DNA from: Verrucomicrobiota bacterium
Lineage (GTDB): Bacteria; Verrucomicrobiota; Verrucomicrobiia; CAIQCK01
Reading direction: 5' to 3'
Assembly: GCA_016235595.1 (NCBI GenBank)
Contig: JACRJX010000034.1
Coordinates: 1 to 53,949, forward strand
Length of the DNA stretch: 53,949 nucleotides
A model generated the notes under the pieces. It was given only the letters and a program-made list of their open reading frames with translations. It had not been told where the DNA came from and did no database searches. The position numbers and the translations under genes are program-made. Of this stretch, positions 30,935 to 39,800 are shown one piece after another. How positions within the stretch are numbered: position 1 is the stretch's first letter; each line of letters opens with the position of its first letter.

Positions 30935-31928
30935 GGAATTCCTCAAACGCGGGCGCCAACCTGATTTGGTCGTTGTTCTTCAGTTCACAGACGACCCGTT
31001 CATAAGCTTCCTGGGTCAGTTCACCCATTTGGGTAGCGGGTTTGACCGGTTTGATGAGGTCACACATGCATTGCAACATCCACCGCTGGTGTGCGCGATT
31101 GGTGCCGGTGCGCGCCTGCTCGGTGCGTTGCATCACAACGCGCAACGACTCTTCCTGATGTTCAATGACATACTGCCAGCCTTTCAGCGAGGCCCGGACA
31201 AACTGGCGGCACACCTCGGGCCGCGTGCGCCATGTTTCATCAAGGCAAAGAATGCAGTCCTCGGGAAAGTTCAGGTCGTGCTGGTCGTAGAAAATCAGCG
31301 TGACCTCATCCTCGTTGAGGCCTGAATTCAGAAACAGATGGTATTCGTTGTACCACATGGCCGAAGCGGCATCCACGCCGCCGCGCATGAAGAGGTTGAT
31401 CATCGGCCCCTGGGCGATGGTTTTGACGCGGAGGTTGCATTTGCGGAAGAGCGCCATGGGTTGCGCCGAAAAATCCTTCCAAAGGCCGACCTTCTTGCCA
31501 TCGAGGTCTTTCACTGAATAGATGCCGTGCGACTTATGCGCCACGAGCATGAGCGCGGAACGTTGTGTGACCTGTGCCAGATGAACCAGCGGCAAACCTT
31601 CGTCACGCATCGCCAGCGCTGTGGAAAGGAATTGGGTGGCAAAAGTGGCCTCGCCGGACCTGAGCGCGGGGGCAACCGGTTTACGGGGCCCGCCGTCGAG
31701 AACGGTGACATCCAAACCGTGCTGCTTGTAGAACCCTTTCTCGACCGCCATGTAATAGCCGGCGAACTGGGCCTGGGGAAGCCATTGCGGCAGGAGCGTG
31801 ACTTTTGTCAGAGAAACCGGTTCCTGTGCTTGCGCAAGTGGTATTCCCACCAACACGACAGCGGCGAACGCGTAGATCAATAGATCCACATAAGTTTTTT
31901 TCGATTGTCGTCTCATCCGTGGTTCCAT
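30915..31928 (-). CDS. NMT1/THI5-like periplasmic substrate-binding protein
   Basis: A 337-residue exported protein with a signal peptide (residues 12-35, 'LLIYAFAAVVLVGIPLAQAQ'). The family core is visible in 'LPQWLPQAQFAGYYMAVEKG', 'FYKQHGLDVTVLDGG', 'SGEATFATQFLSTALAM' and 'LDGKKVGLWKDFSAQPMA'. These SsuA/THI5-type proteins bind pyrimidine precursors, riboflavin-like compounds, sulfonates or similar solutes. There is no cognate permease or ATPase of the nitrate/taurine type next to it; instead it overlaps the start of the RsbU sensor gene by 20 bp. This suggests it presents a ligand to the sensor rather than to a transporter. Confidence 0.85.
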   Translation of the reverse strand: MEPRMRRQSKKTYVDLLIYAFAAVVLVGIPLAQAQEPVSLTKVTLLPQWLPQAQFAGYYMAVEKGFYKQHGLDVTVLDGGPRKPVAPALRSGEATFATQFLSTALAMRDEGLPLVHLAQVTQRSALMLVAHKSHGIYSVKDLDGKKVGLWKDFSAQPMALFRKCNLRVKTIAQGPMINLFMRGGVDAASAMWYNEYHLFLNSGLNEDEVTLIFYDQHDLNFPEDCILCLDETWRTRPEVCRQFVRASLKGWQYVIEHQEESLRVVMQRTEQARTGTNRAHQRWMLQCMCDLIKPVKPATQMGELTQEAYERVVCELKNNDQIRLAPAFEEFHVPIHP

Positions 31929-32054
31929 ACAGTCGTCGCGCCAGTTGAATCATATACTGACTGCCCGGCAGACGGGTCGCAAGCGTGATTTGCCTGGCGC
32001 AAGCCGCCCGTTTACACTTGGTGGGTGGACTGCTGAAGACATGTCCTCACTTTG

Positions 32055-32480
32055 ATGAACACGGAACCGGCCAGGATATTCGAGACGCGTTTCCAGAACC
32101 GTCTGCCCGAGCTAATCGGCGCAATGGAGCGAGCAGGTCAGTTCTTTCAAGAGAATGGTGTGGGTGGTGAAGCGACGTACGCTGCCAACCTCGCCATTGA
32201 AGAGATGACCACCAACATTATCAAGTACGGCTACGATGATACGGCCGTCCACGAGATCCTCCTGCGCGCGGAAATTCTGCCCGGCCATCTTTCTTTGCTT
32301 CTTGAGGATGACGGACACGAATTCGACCCTCTCAAGGCAAGCGAACCCAATATCGATCTCCCTCTTGAAGAGCGCGAGATTGGCGGCTTGGGCATCCATC
32401 TGGTCCGGCGGTTTGTCGAACAGATGCGCTACGAACGGCGCGACAGTCGCAACCGGCTCACCATCGAGATTCGGCGCTGA
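32055..32480 (+). CDS. RsbW-like anti-sigma serine kinase (GHKL ATPase)
   Basis: A 141-residue cytoplasmic protein; the ATG at 32055 follows directly after a TTG that could otherwise serve. It has the GHKL elements: N-box 'NLAIEEMTTNIIKYGY' near 45-60, G1 'LEDDGHEFDP' and G2-like 'GGLGIHLVRRFVEQM'. It would phosphorylate the STAS proteins encoded on the other strand and hold a sigma factor or other partner. It is divergent from the binding-protein and RsbU genes, with a 126-bp gap that should contain both promoters. No sigma factor gene is present in the window. Confidence 0.85.
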   Translation: MNTEPARIFETRFQNRLPELIGAMERAGQFFQENGVGGEATYAANLAIEEMTTNIIKYGYDDTAVHEILLRAEILPGHLSLLLEDDGHEFDPLKASEPNIDLPLEEREIGGLGIHLVRRFVEQMRYERRDSRNRLTIEIRR

Positions 32481-32516
32481 TGTTTAAGTGAACGGGGGAG
32501 AGGAAGGGACGACGGA

Positions 32517-33692
32517 TTACAGACTGTCGAGGAAACCCTCCTTGAGGCGCGCGCCGTAAACCTGCGCCCGGCCCGATCGCGTCGAGTTGAAAATCAACCA
32601 GCGATTGTTGGCAGTCAGATAGGGATGCGTGTGCGACGACTGTTTGCGGTCATGCTTGGTGCGACTGAATACCAACCGGCGATGCTTTCCGTTCTTCACC
32701 GAGCCAATGTGGATGGGCACGTCGGCCGCCGACATGGCATCGCCAATCCAAAACCGGCCATCACGTGAGACACTGACGTGGCAGAAACGAACGGGTGTCT
32801 GGCTGACCAAGGTCGGTGACGAATCCTTCAGGCCGGCCATCCAGACATTGCCGCGGCCGTCCTTGTCGCTGGCTGTGGAGAACAAGATCCTGTCCGCCGG
32901 TCCGACCCAGGATTCGTGCCCGGTTGGGCGAGGTGTATGGGGCCGATCGGCGGGAAACCATTGGATGCCCTCGTGGTCCACCTCCAGCGCACCAAGGTGC
33001 ACCTGTTTCACGTCCGGCATCTTGTTGGCTTGGATGAGCACCCGGTTCTTGCCGTCCATGGAGAATTGCTCGTGCTTGAAGTAGTACTCCGGCTTTTGGA
33101 CAAGCGTGCGGCGCTCGCCTGTTTTGAGATCAAGGACGATCACCTTGCTGCCCCCACTCTCAGGGTGGGCGCTGACGGCATAGTAGCGATGATCGGGTGA
33201 CACCGTGCCGTAACTGAGCCTGCCCTCGGTTGTTGGAAGTTCCACGACGTCTTCCTTCACCAGTCTCGCGTAGTGGCAACGCTTCAGCATCAGTTTGTCG
33301 TCAACCATTTCCTGGTAGTAAAGATATTCGCCCCACGCATGAAATGCGGGGAAACGTGGCTTGTTTGTGACGACTGGAAAGAGCGAGCCGTCTGTCAAAT
33401 CCAGGATGGATATTCCACCGCTTAGCTTGTCCGACGAAGCATGCTCCACCGCAATCCGGTTGCCCTCGCGCGATGCATAGGGTTGTTCGCCGTAGATGTC
33501 GTCGGTCGGCCGCTCGTCGTTCGTGAGTTGGTAAAGCTCGGCCCCGCTTTCCGGGTCCGTCTCCAAGGGTTTCAGGAGCCAGTCTTTCTTATCTGCGGCG
33601 AACACGGCGGGCAAAGGGGCTGTCATCCCCGCAAGAGCAGCGCCAGTGCCTCGGAGAAAATGTCTTCGGGAAATTTCGGTCGGTTGTTTCAT
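32517..33692 (-). CDS. Tat-exported PL22-like oligogalacturonate lyase
   Basis: A 391-residue seven-bladed propeller with a Tat signal 'SRRHFLRGTGAAL' and cleavage near 'PAVFAAD'. Candidate active-site residues match oligogalacturonide lyases (PL22): His259 in 'PTGHESWVG', His305 in 'VRFCHVSVS', and Gln351, His354 and His356 in 'RKQSSHTHPY', reproducing the spacing of the Mn-binding Gln/His/His set in the studied enzyme. It would split unsaturated or saturated digalacturonate from pectin. Studied PL22 enzymes are cytoplasmic, so a Tat-exported version is notable. It ends 36 bp from the RsbW gene on the other strand. Confidence 0.82.
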   Translation of the reverse strand: MKQPTEISRRHFLRGTGAALAGMTAPLPAVFAADKKDWLLKPLETDPESGAELYQLTNDERPTDDIYGEQPYASREGNRIAVEHASSDKLSGGISILDLTDGSLFPVVTNKPRFPAFHAWGEYLYYQEMVDDKLMLKRCHYARLVKEDVVELPTTEGRLSYGTVSPDHRYYAVSAHPESGGSKVIVLDLKTGERRTLVQKPEYYFKHEQFSMDGKNRVLIQANKMPDVKQVHLGALEVDHEGIQWFPADRPHTPRPTGHESWVGPADRILFSTASDKDGRGNVWMAGLKDSSPTLVSQTPVRFCHVSVSRDGRFWIGDAMSAADVPIHIGSVKNGKHRRLVFSRTKHDRKQSSHTHPYLTANNRWLIFNSTRSGRAQVYGARLKEGFLDSL

Positions 33693-33848
33693 CGTCGGTC
33701 TCCAGCAACAACGACCTTTCTACTCCGGCGCAGACAAAAGACAAGCCATATGGAATGTGTCTGTTGTGGCTGATCGTTCAGCCAAGGCTTTGACCTTGTG
33801 CGCCGGTTGCTGATGCCTACAATAGTTGCCAACAAAGGAGCCACGCCG

Positions 33849-36779
33849 ATGAATAGGATGGCAGTCGTCACAGAGCAATCACGGCACGTTTTGTGGGAAT
33901 CTCTCACCCGAGCAAGGCAACACACCTCCAACTTGCGCCAGACGATGGCGGGGATCGTCGTGGGCGCGTGCTTTCTCACGTTGCCAGTCATGGGGGCGGA
34001 TGTCACCGTCTGGATGTCGCCGGGCGGGCCGCGGGGGATTTGGGAGAAGACTCTCGGCGATCCGTTTCCCGTAAAGAAGATCGTCGAGGACCTAACGCAT
34101 GTCGGGGTGACAGAGATTTTGTTCTTCGAGCAGGAAGGGCGCGGCGGAACGTTCCTGCATCCGACATCAGTCGAACACACCGTCACCTCCCCATACATGA
34201 AAGGGCGGGACTATCTGCGCGAGTTGCTGGAGGAAACGGTCAGGCACAATATCAAGGTCTGGCTGGCGTGGACACCGCCGGGCGGGAAGTATCCGAAGAC
34301 CGAAATCGAGGGGCTGAATAATCCGGCACTGCTCAAGATCTACACGGACGAGATAGAAGAGGTCGCGCGCAACTACGACAAGTTCCGCAACCTCGCCGGC
34401 ATCATCTGGCACGAGGTGGATTGTTGCGAGGCAGTGGACAAACACGAGGACGACGTGGCGGAGTTCGCGGAATACTGCCGGCACGAGTTCGGTGAGAAGT
34501 ATGCCGGTGACAAGATGCCGAAGGTGGATGCGCAGGACAAATGGTGGCGGCGGTATTTCCTGTTCCGCAACCACGTCGTCAACGAGTTTGTGCGGCAGGC
34601 AGGTGTAGTTGCGCAAAAACACGGGTTGATGACACACTTTTGCTCGTACGCGCCGGAAGCGTTCACAGGTGAAAGCTGGAAGTGGGGCTATGACATCGTT
34701 GCGCTGGAGAAGTTCTGCGACCGGCAGTGGTTCAACGGCTACAGCGTCGAGTCGGGCAAACCATACCAGCAGGTGCGGGGCGCGTGCATTGATTTCGGGC
34801 CGAGCTACCGCGGACAGATTCTCCCCCGTAATTACAGCTACGCAATGCACGGCAGACCGTTGAGTTACTTCGAGTATCGTGGCCCGGTCTATTTGGAGGA
34901 GATGCGGCGATACTATCGTGGCGCGAAAGGTTTCACAGAGAAACATGGAGACTTCTACACCGGCTACGCCGGCAAGCAGCAGAAGGAACTGGATCTCTAC
35001 TTTGGCAAGGAGAACCTCGCACGCTGGGTTGGCCTGATGGCGCGCTGGCAGGGCGGCCGCAGCACGGCCCGCGTGGCGGTCGCGGTCCACCCGAACGCGT
35101 TTATCATGAAACACCCGCTCGCGACGGGCGCGGAATACAACAAAAAGGTCCGCTCGCTGATGACCGCGTTGACCACTTTCACGGACGTGGACGGGCTGTT
35201 GCTGGAAAGCCAGTTCGCGTTGAAGACCGAGAACCTGCTCCGCTACCCGCTCATCGTCATCCCGGAGGACATGGGCAGTGGGCTGTCAAAACCGATGTTG
35301 CAGTGTCTTCAAGATTACGTGAGCAAAGGCGGAAACTTGTTGGTGATCTCAACGCCGTTGACGACCGCACGGCCAGACCTCACGGACGAGAAAGACTTCA
35401 CGCGCGAACTCTGCGGCGTTGAGATTATCGACGCCGGGCTGTCCGGCTATTTTACGCCGGAGGGCGGCGGGAAATTCTGGTCGGGCAGTGTCAAACAGGT
35501 GCGACTCTGCGGTGCTGAAGTGGTGATGAAGCATCGCTCCAGTGGAGGCCCGCTTGTGGTCAAGAATGGCAATGCATACTTCTGCACTGCCGGTTGCAGT
35601 GAGGACGCTGCGCCGTTCTTTGCTGGCCTCGTCCGTGACATCAGCCACCAGCCGATCACGCTGGCCGACAACACCGGTCTGCGAATACTGGAAGGCGTCG
35701 CCAAGGACGGACTGGTCTGCCTGTCGTTTTGGGGTAACGGCAAGGCCACCATGCGGCTGGACGCAGCGAAACTGGGTCTGCCCACCAATGGTTGCCGTCT
35801 CAAGGATATTGTCACCGGAACGACGCTTGGCGATTTCACTGAAGCGCAACTGGCTGCGGGTGTTCCTATCGAGGTCAAGCACCTCTATCAACCATTCCTC
35901 CTGACCGCTGGCGCCAAGGACTCCGTGGATGCGCTTCGCGGTCTCTACGCGTCAGCCGACGTGTTCGCCGGCATGAAGGCCAAGGAAAGTGTGGAAGATC
36001 CCGAAGTGCCACGCGAGGCATTAGGCGAGCCAGCGGCAAGCAAAAAGGAAGGCACGCAAGATGCGAAGATTGTCCCTCGTGACAAGGAAGTCGCTGTGCT
36101 CGACTACGCGAAGAAATACGAGGTGAAGTCGAAGCGTTCCGCGGAAGGCGTCTTCAAATCATGGCTCCAGATGATTCAGCAGACCGGTTTGGCGCCGGAA
36201 CCGGTGGATGTGGATATCTTTCTGCCGCAGAATCGTGCCGAGCGGAACCGTTATCGACGCATTTTCATCCCGCCCGGCAGCGAATGGTTCAGTCAGGCGA
36301 TGTATGAAAGCATGAATGACTACGTGCGAGATGGAGGGTTGCTGATTACCTGCTCGGGTCTTCTGCTGCTCGACGCCAACGCGAACTATCGCGTGGACGA
36401 CGGCGAAGGCATTAGTGATTTCACTCAAAACACAGTGCTTGGCGTGCGTGCTCACGCCGGCGCCTTGATGCATCGGCTCAAGGTGGTCCAGGCATGCCCG
36501 TTGACGGCCGGCCTTCCGACCGAGGGCTGGATCACGCTCAGTACTCCTGCCAGCGGCCGGGCGACGACCGCGCGTTCCGCGGAGGTCGCCATTATTTCCG
36601 ACCGTTCCCAGAAGGACAGGGCCGACGGTGAGCAGCCGTTCCTGACTTACAAGCACAACGGTCGTGGCGGGTGTATTTATCTCGTCGGCACTGCCGGGAA
36701 ATCCTCCGACAAGACACTCACGCAACTCCTGTCGAATCTGTGCTCACGCGCCACGCTAGAATGGTTGTGCGCGCAGTGA
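33849..36779 (+). CDS. Large secreted protein with GH-A barrel and GATase-like domain
   Basis: A 976-residue protein; the ATG at 33849 has a good AAAGGAG site, whereas the upstream frame does not. A hydrophobic segment at about residues 34-50 ('MAGIVVGACFLTLPVMGA') acts as a signal. A TIM-barrel-like part follows ('HVGVTEILFFEQEGRGGTF', 'VWLAWTPPGGKYP', 'GIIWHEVDCCEAVD'), then 'RYPLIVIPEDMGSGLSKPM' and 'LQDYVSKGGNLLVIS', typical of the GATase-like trimerisation domain of GH42. A second GATase-like segment is near 'QAMYESMNDYVRDGGLLI'. It is probably a glycoside hydrolase of clan GH-A acting on an exported oligosaccharide. The linker around 745-790 is rich in Lys and Glu. Confidence 0.65.
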   Translation: MNRMAVVTEQSRHVLWESLTRARQHTSNLRQTMAGIVVGACFLTLPVMGADVTVWMSPGGPRGIWEKTLGDPFPVKKIVEDLTHVGVTEILFFEQEGRGGTFLHPTSVEHTVTSPYMKGRDYLRELLEETVRHNIKVWLAWTPPGGKYPKTEIEGLNNPALLKIYTDEIEEVARNYDKFRNLAGIIWHEVDCCEAVDKHEDDVAEFAEYCRHEFGEKYAGDKMPKVDAQDKWWRRYFLFRNHVVNEFVRQAGVVAQKHGLMTHFCSYAPEAFTGESWKWGYDIVALEKFCDRQWFNGYSVESGKPYQQVRGACIDFGPSYRGQILPRNYSYAMHGRPLSYFEYRGPVYLEEMRRYYRGAKGFTEKHGDFYTGYAGKQQKELDLYFGKENLARWVGLMARWQGGRSTARVAVAVHPNAFIMKHPLATGAEYNKKVRSLMTALTTFTDVDGLLLESQFALKTENLLRYPLIVIPEDMGSGLSKPMLQCLQDYVSKGGNLLVISTPLTTARPDLTDEKDFTRELCGVEIIDAGLSGYFTPEGGGKFWSGSVKQVRLCGAEVVMKHRSSGGPLVVKNGNAYFCTAGCSEDAAPFFAGLVRDISHQPITLADNTGLRILEGVAKDGLVCLSFWGNGKATMRLDAAKLGLPTNGCRLKDIVTGTTLGDFTEAQLAAGVPIEVKHLYQPFLLTAGAKDSVDALRGLYASADVFAGMKAKESVEDPEVPREALGEPAASKKEGTQDAKIVPRDKEVAVLDYAKKYEVKSKRSAEGVFKSWLQMIQQTGLAPEPVDVDIFLPQNRAERNRYRRIFIPPGSEWFSQAMYESMNDYVRDGGLLITCSGLLLLDANANYRVDDGEGISDFTQNTVLGVRAHAGALMHRLKVVQACPLTAGLPTEGWITLSTPASGRATTARSAEVAIISDRSQKDRADGEQPFLTYKHNGRGGCIYLVGTAGKSSDKTLTQLLSNLCSRATLEWLCAQ

Positions 36780-36847
36780 TTCACTCCCTTGTCCACGGTT
36801 GCTCTGGTCGTGCATCTGACGTTTCGGTTAGTATTCGAGAAACTGCC

Positions 36848-39800
36848 ATGAATATTTTACGTTTTGCGCTGGCGCCATCGTTGCTTGCTTGTGCGCTTTT
36901 TCAATCAACGATCGCACAGAACACCATGCCGGCTCTGGAGATGCTGCTTCGTGATGATTTCTCCGGTCGCCATCGCTACGAACTGGACGGACGCGGTTCC
37001 TGGGAGTTTCAAGACCACTCATGCAGGGTCAAGGGCAGTGGTCGTGCCGCGTTTGCCACGGCAAGGCTCGACGAACTGGACGCGGCGAAAATCGTTGTCA
37101 CTTTCACGCCGGAGCGGCGTACGGGCAGCTCTTTTGACTCGGCAGGGCTCGCCCTGATGCGAGACCCGGACAATGACTGGCGGTTGTTGGTGGTGGAAGG
37201 GCCTGACGGTCGCCGTTACTTCGAGCTGATCGAACACTATCAAGGCCTCCACCAAGCGCAATCCGCGCATGGCAATACGCGGCTGGCCAGCAAGGACGAG
37301 GGGACGCTCAAGAATTGGAGCTATGGCACGGCTTATCGAATAACGCTGTCGCTGTCGAAAGACGGCATTGTCGGCGAGATCAACGATACGGCCGGCGGGC
37401 AGTTCTGGCGGCGCAGCTTTTCGTTTGCATCAGGAAGAGCAGTGCGTCGCGGGCGGCCTGCGCTTCTGTCACACGGGATGAGCGGCACGTTTCGCCGGCT
37501 CGAAGTGGAAGGCGTGCGCACTCCGCCGTTGGCGGACATCCGTTTCCGGCGCGGCGAAGCCGGCAGCGCGGCTGTGCTGTTCGAGGGCGACGCAAAACCG
37601 CTTTGCGCCTTGCTTGAGAATGCCGGCTTTGGTGTGACGCCGCTGCGCTGGGAGGACACCGGTAAAGGCCGGATTCCCGTCGAGTCGCTCGACCTGCTGG
37701 TGTTGGCGGACGCGCGGCGGTTGCCTGCAACGGCGGCGGATGCGGTGATGTCATATCTGCGCGCAGGCGGCAAACTCATTGCCATCGGCGCGCCGGCGTT
37801 CAGCGAGCTGCTATTGAAGTCACCGGGCGGGCCTGACGCGCGGTGGGTCACACGCGAACGCTACGACGAGGCTCTTCTCGATCTGATCAAGCCGCGACGG
37901 GTACCTATCAAATCGTGGAATCGCTCATGCCGCAACCCGCAACGCGCTTCAGCGATGGCAGAGGATGCCGCCGAGGGGAAGGGCGCGATGAAGGTTTCCT
38001 GTGATCTCGACGGATGGGATGGCTACGACGCGAGTTTCGCCAACGCGTACGGCACGGGCGAGACTTTGCTCACTTTCCGTGCCAAGGGTGACGCGACCAC
38101 CTCGCAGCTCTCGCTGGAGTTTCGGGAGCGTGACGGCTCTCGCTGGATTGCCACGGTCGAACTGACGCCGCAGTGGCGGCCCTATCTATTGCGACCGGGG
38201 GATTTTCTGCACTGGCGCGATTCCAAGGCGAAACGCGGTGGCGTGGCCGATCATTTCAACCCGTATAACGCCGCGCATCTCGTCATCGGCCTTTCCTCCA
38301 GCCACACGCCGAAGTGCAAAGCAGGGCCGCACACTTTCTGGCTCAAGGACATTGCCACCGCTACCGATCCCGGGGCAGGCGACCTCGATGCACATGTGCC
38401 GGACCTCGACGGTGTCAGCCCGTCCTACAATCTGCACCCGCTTGACGAGAGCGCGACATTGCGCGCAGCCGGCGATCAACGCATGGTCCCGGCCGGCTGG
38501 AAACAGCCATGGAAGTCCCGCGGCTATTCCACAAACCTCCGCGCAAGCGGTCGCGGTCTGGACCGCGGCCAGTCATGGCGTTGGCTGCCGATCTTGGAGT
38601 CCCTCGATGCCCGCGGACACAATCGCGGCGCGCTGGTCTCGCTCTTCGTCGGCAATGGCTTATTCCCGGGCGCGCTTTGGGCCAACGTCGGTGTATCTGA
38701 CCCGGCTGACGCCCTGACACCCCGGCTGGCCGAAGTGATTGCGCGGTTGGCGAAGGCAATGGCGCGCGGTTGTTTTCTGCTCGAGGGCGGCAGTCGCTAT
38801 TTCTCATATCCCGACGGTGAGAAGATTGAGTTGGGTCTTCTGGCATCCAACGCCGGTCGCGGTGAACGGCGTGTTACCGGTCGGGTCGAAGTGGTGGACG
38901 GACGTGGGAAGGTTGTCTTTCAACAAAGCCGTCCGCTCACGCTCGCGGAAGGCACGCAGCAACGTGTGAGTTGGGATTGGCAGCCGGGGAAGTTCGACCG
39001 CCGCGGTTATGAAGTGCGCGCGGAACTGCTCGATGGCGACACGGCGCTGGACTCGGTCAGCCACTCAGTGAATTTCCTGCCGCCGCCGGGGCAGGAGTTT
39101 GCGCAAGTGCGCGGCAGCAACTTCTATGTTGGCGGCAAGAAGTGGTTCATGAAAGGCATCAACTATCGGCCCAACGACCAGGGCGGCCGGCCGCCGACGG
39201 ATTTCCTCCAACGGGACATCTACGATCCGGTGGTCGTCGAGCGCGATCTTGCGTGGATGGAATCCATCGGCATCAACTTCCTTAGCGCCATTCATGCGCC
39301 AATGCCGCCGAATCCCGACGAGCCGGGAGCGTTCCGCGACTTGCATGATTTTCTCAATCGCTGCCAGCGGCACGGCATGAAGGTGTTCTTCTTCCTCAAC
39401 AACGCGAGGCCGCTGGCGGGCGCGGATTTCGAGAAGGTGAAGGCTTATGTCTCGGCTGCCGGCATCAAGGATCATCCGGCGATATTCTCATGGGAGTTGT
39501 CATGGGAACCGATCTTCTACTCGGCGCAGTCGGCCGAGGTCTTGAAGCCCGATTGGAACGCGTGGATCGTCGAACGTTACGGTTCGGTTGCCAGCGCCGA
39601 AACCGACTGGGCTTTCAAACTGACGCGCGACAAGGACGGCTGCGTGGTGACACCGTCACAACAGCTCTGCACCACGCACGGTCCGCACGACCGCGCCGTG
39701 GCGGCGTTCCGGCGGTTCTTCAGCGACCGGCTCAGCTGCGGCTATCGCGAGATCATCAGCCAATTGCGCGCGTGGGACCCGAAACATCTCATCACGTTCC

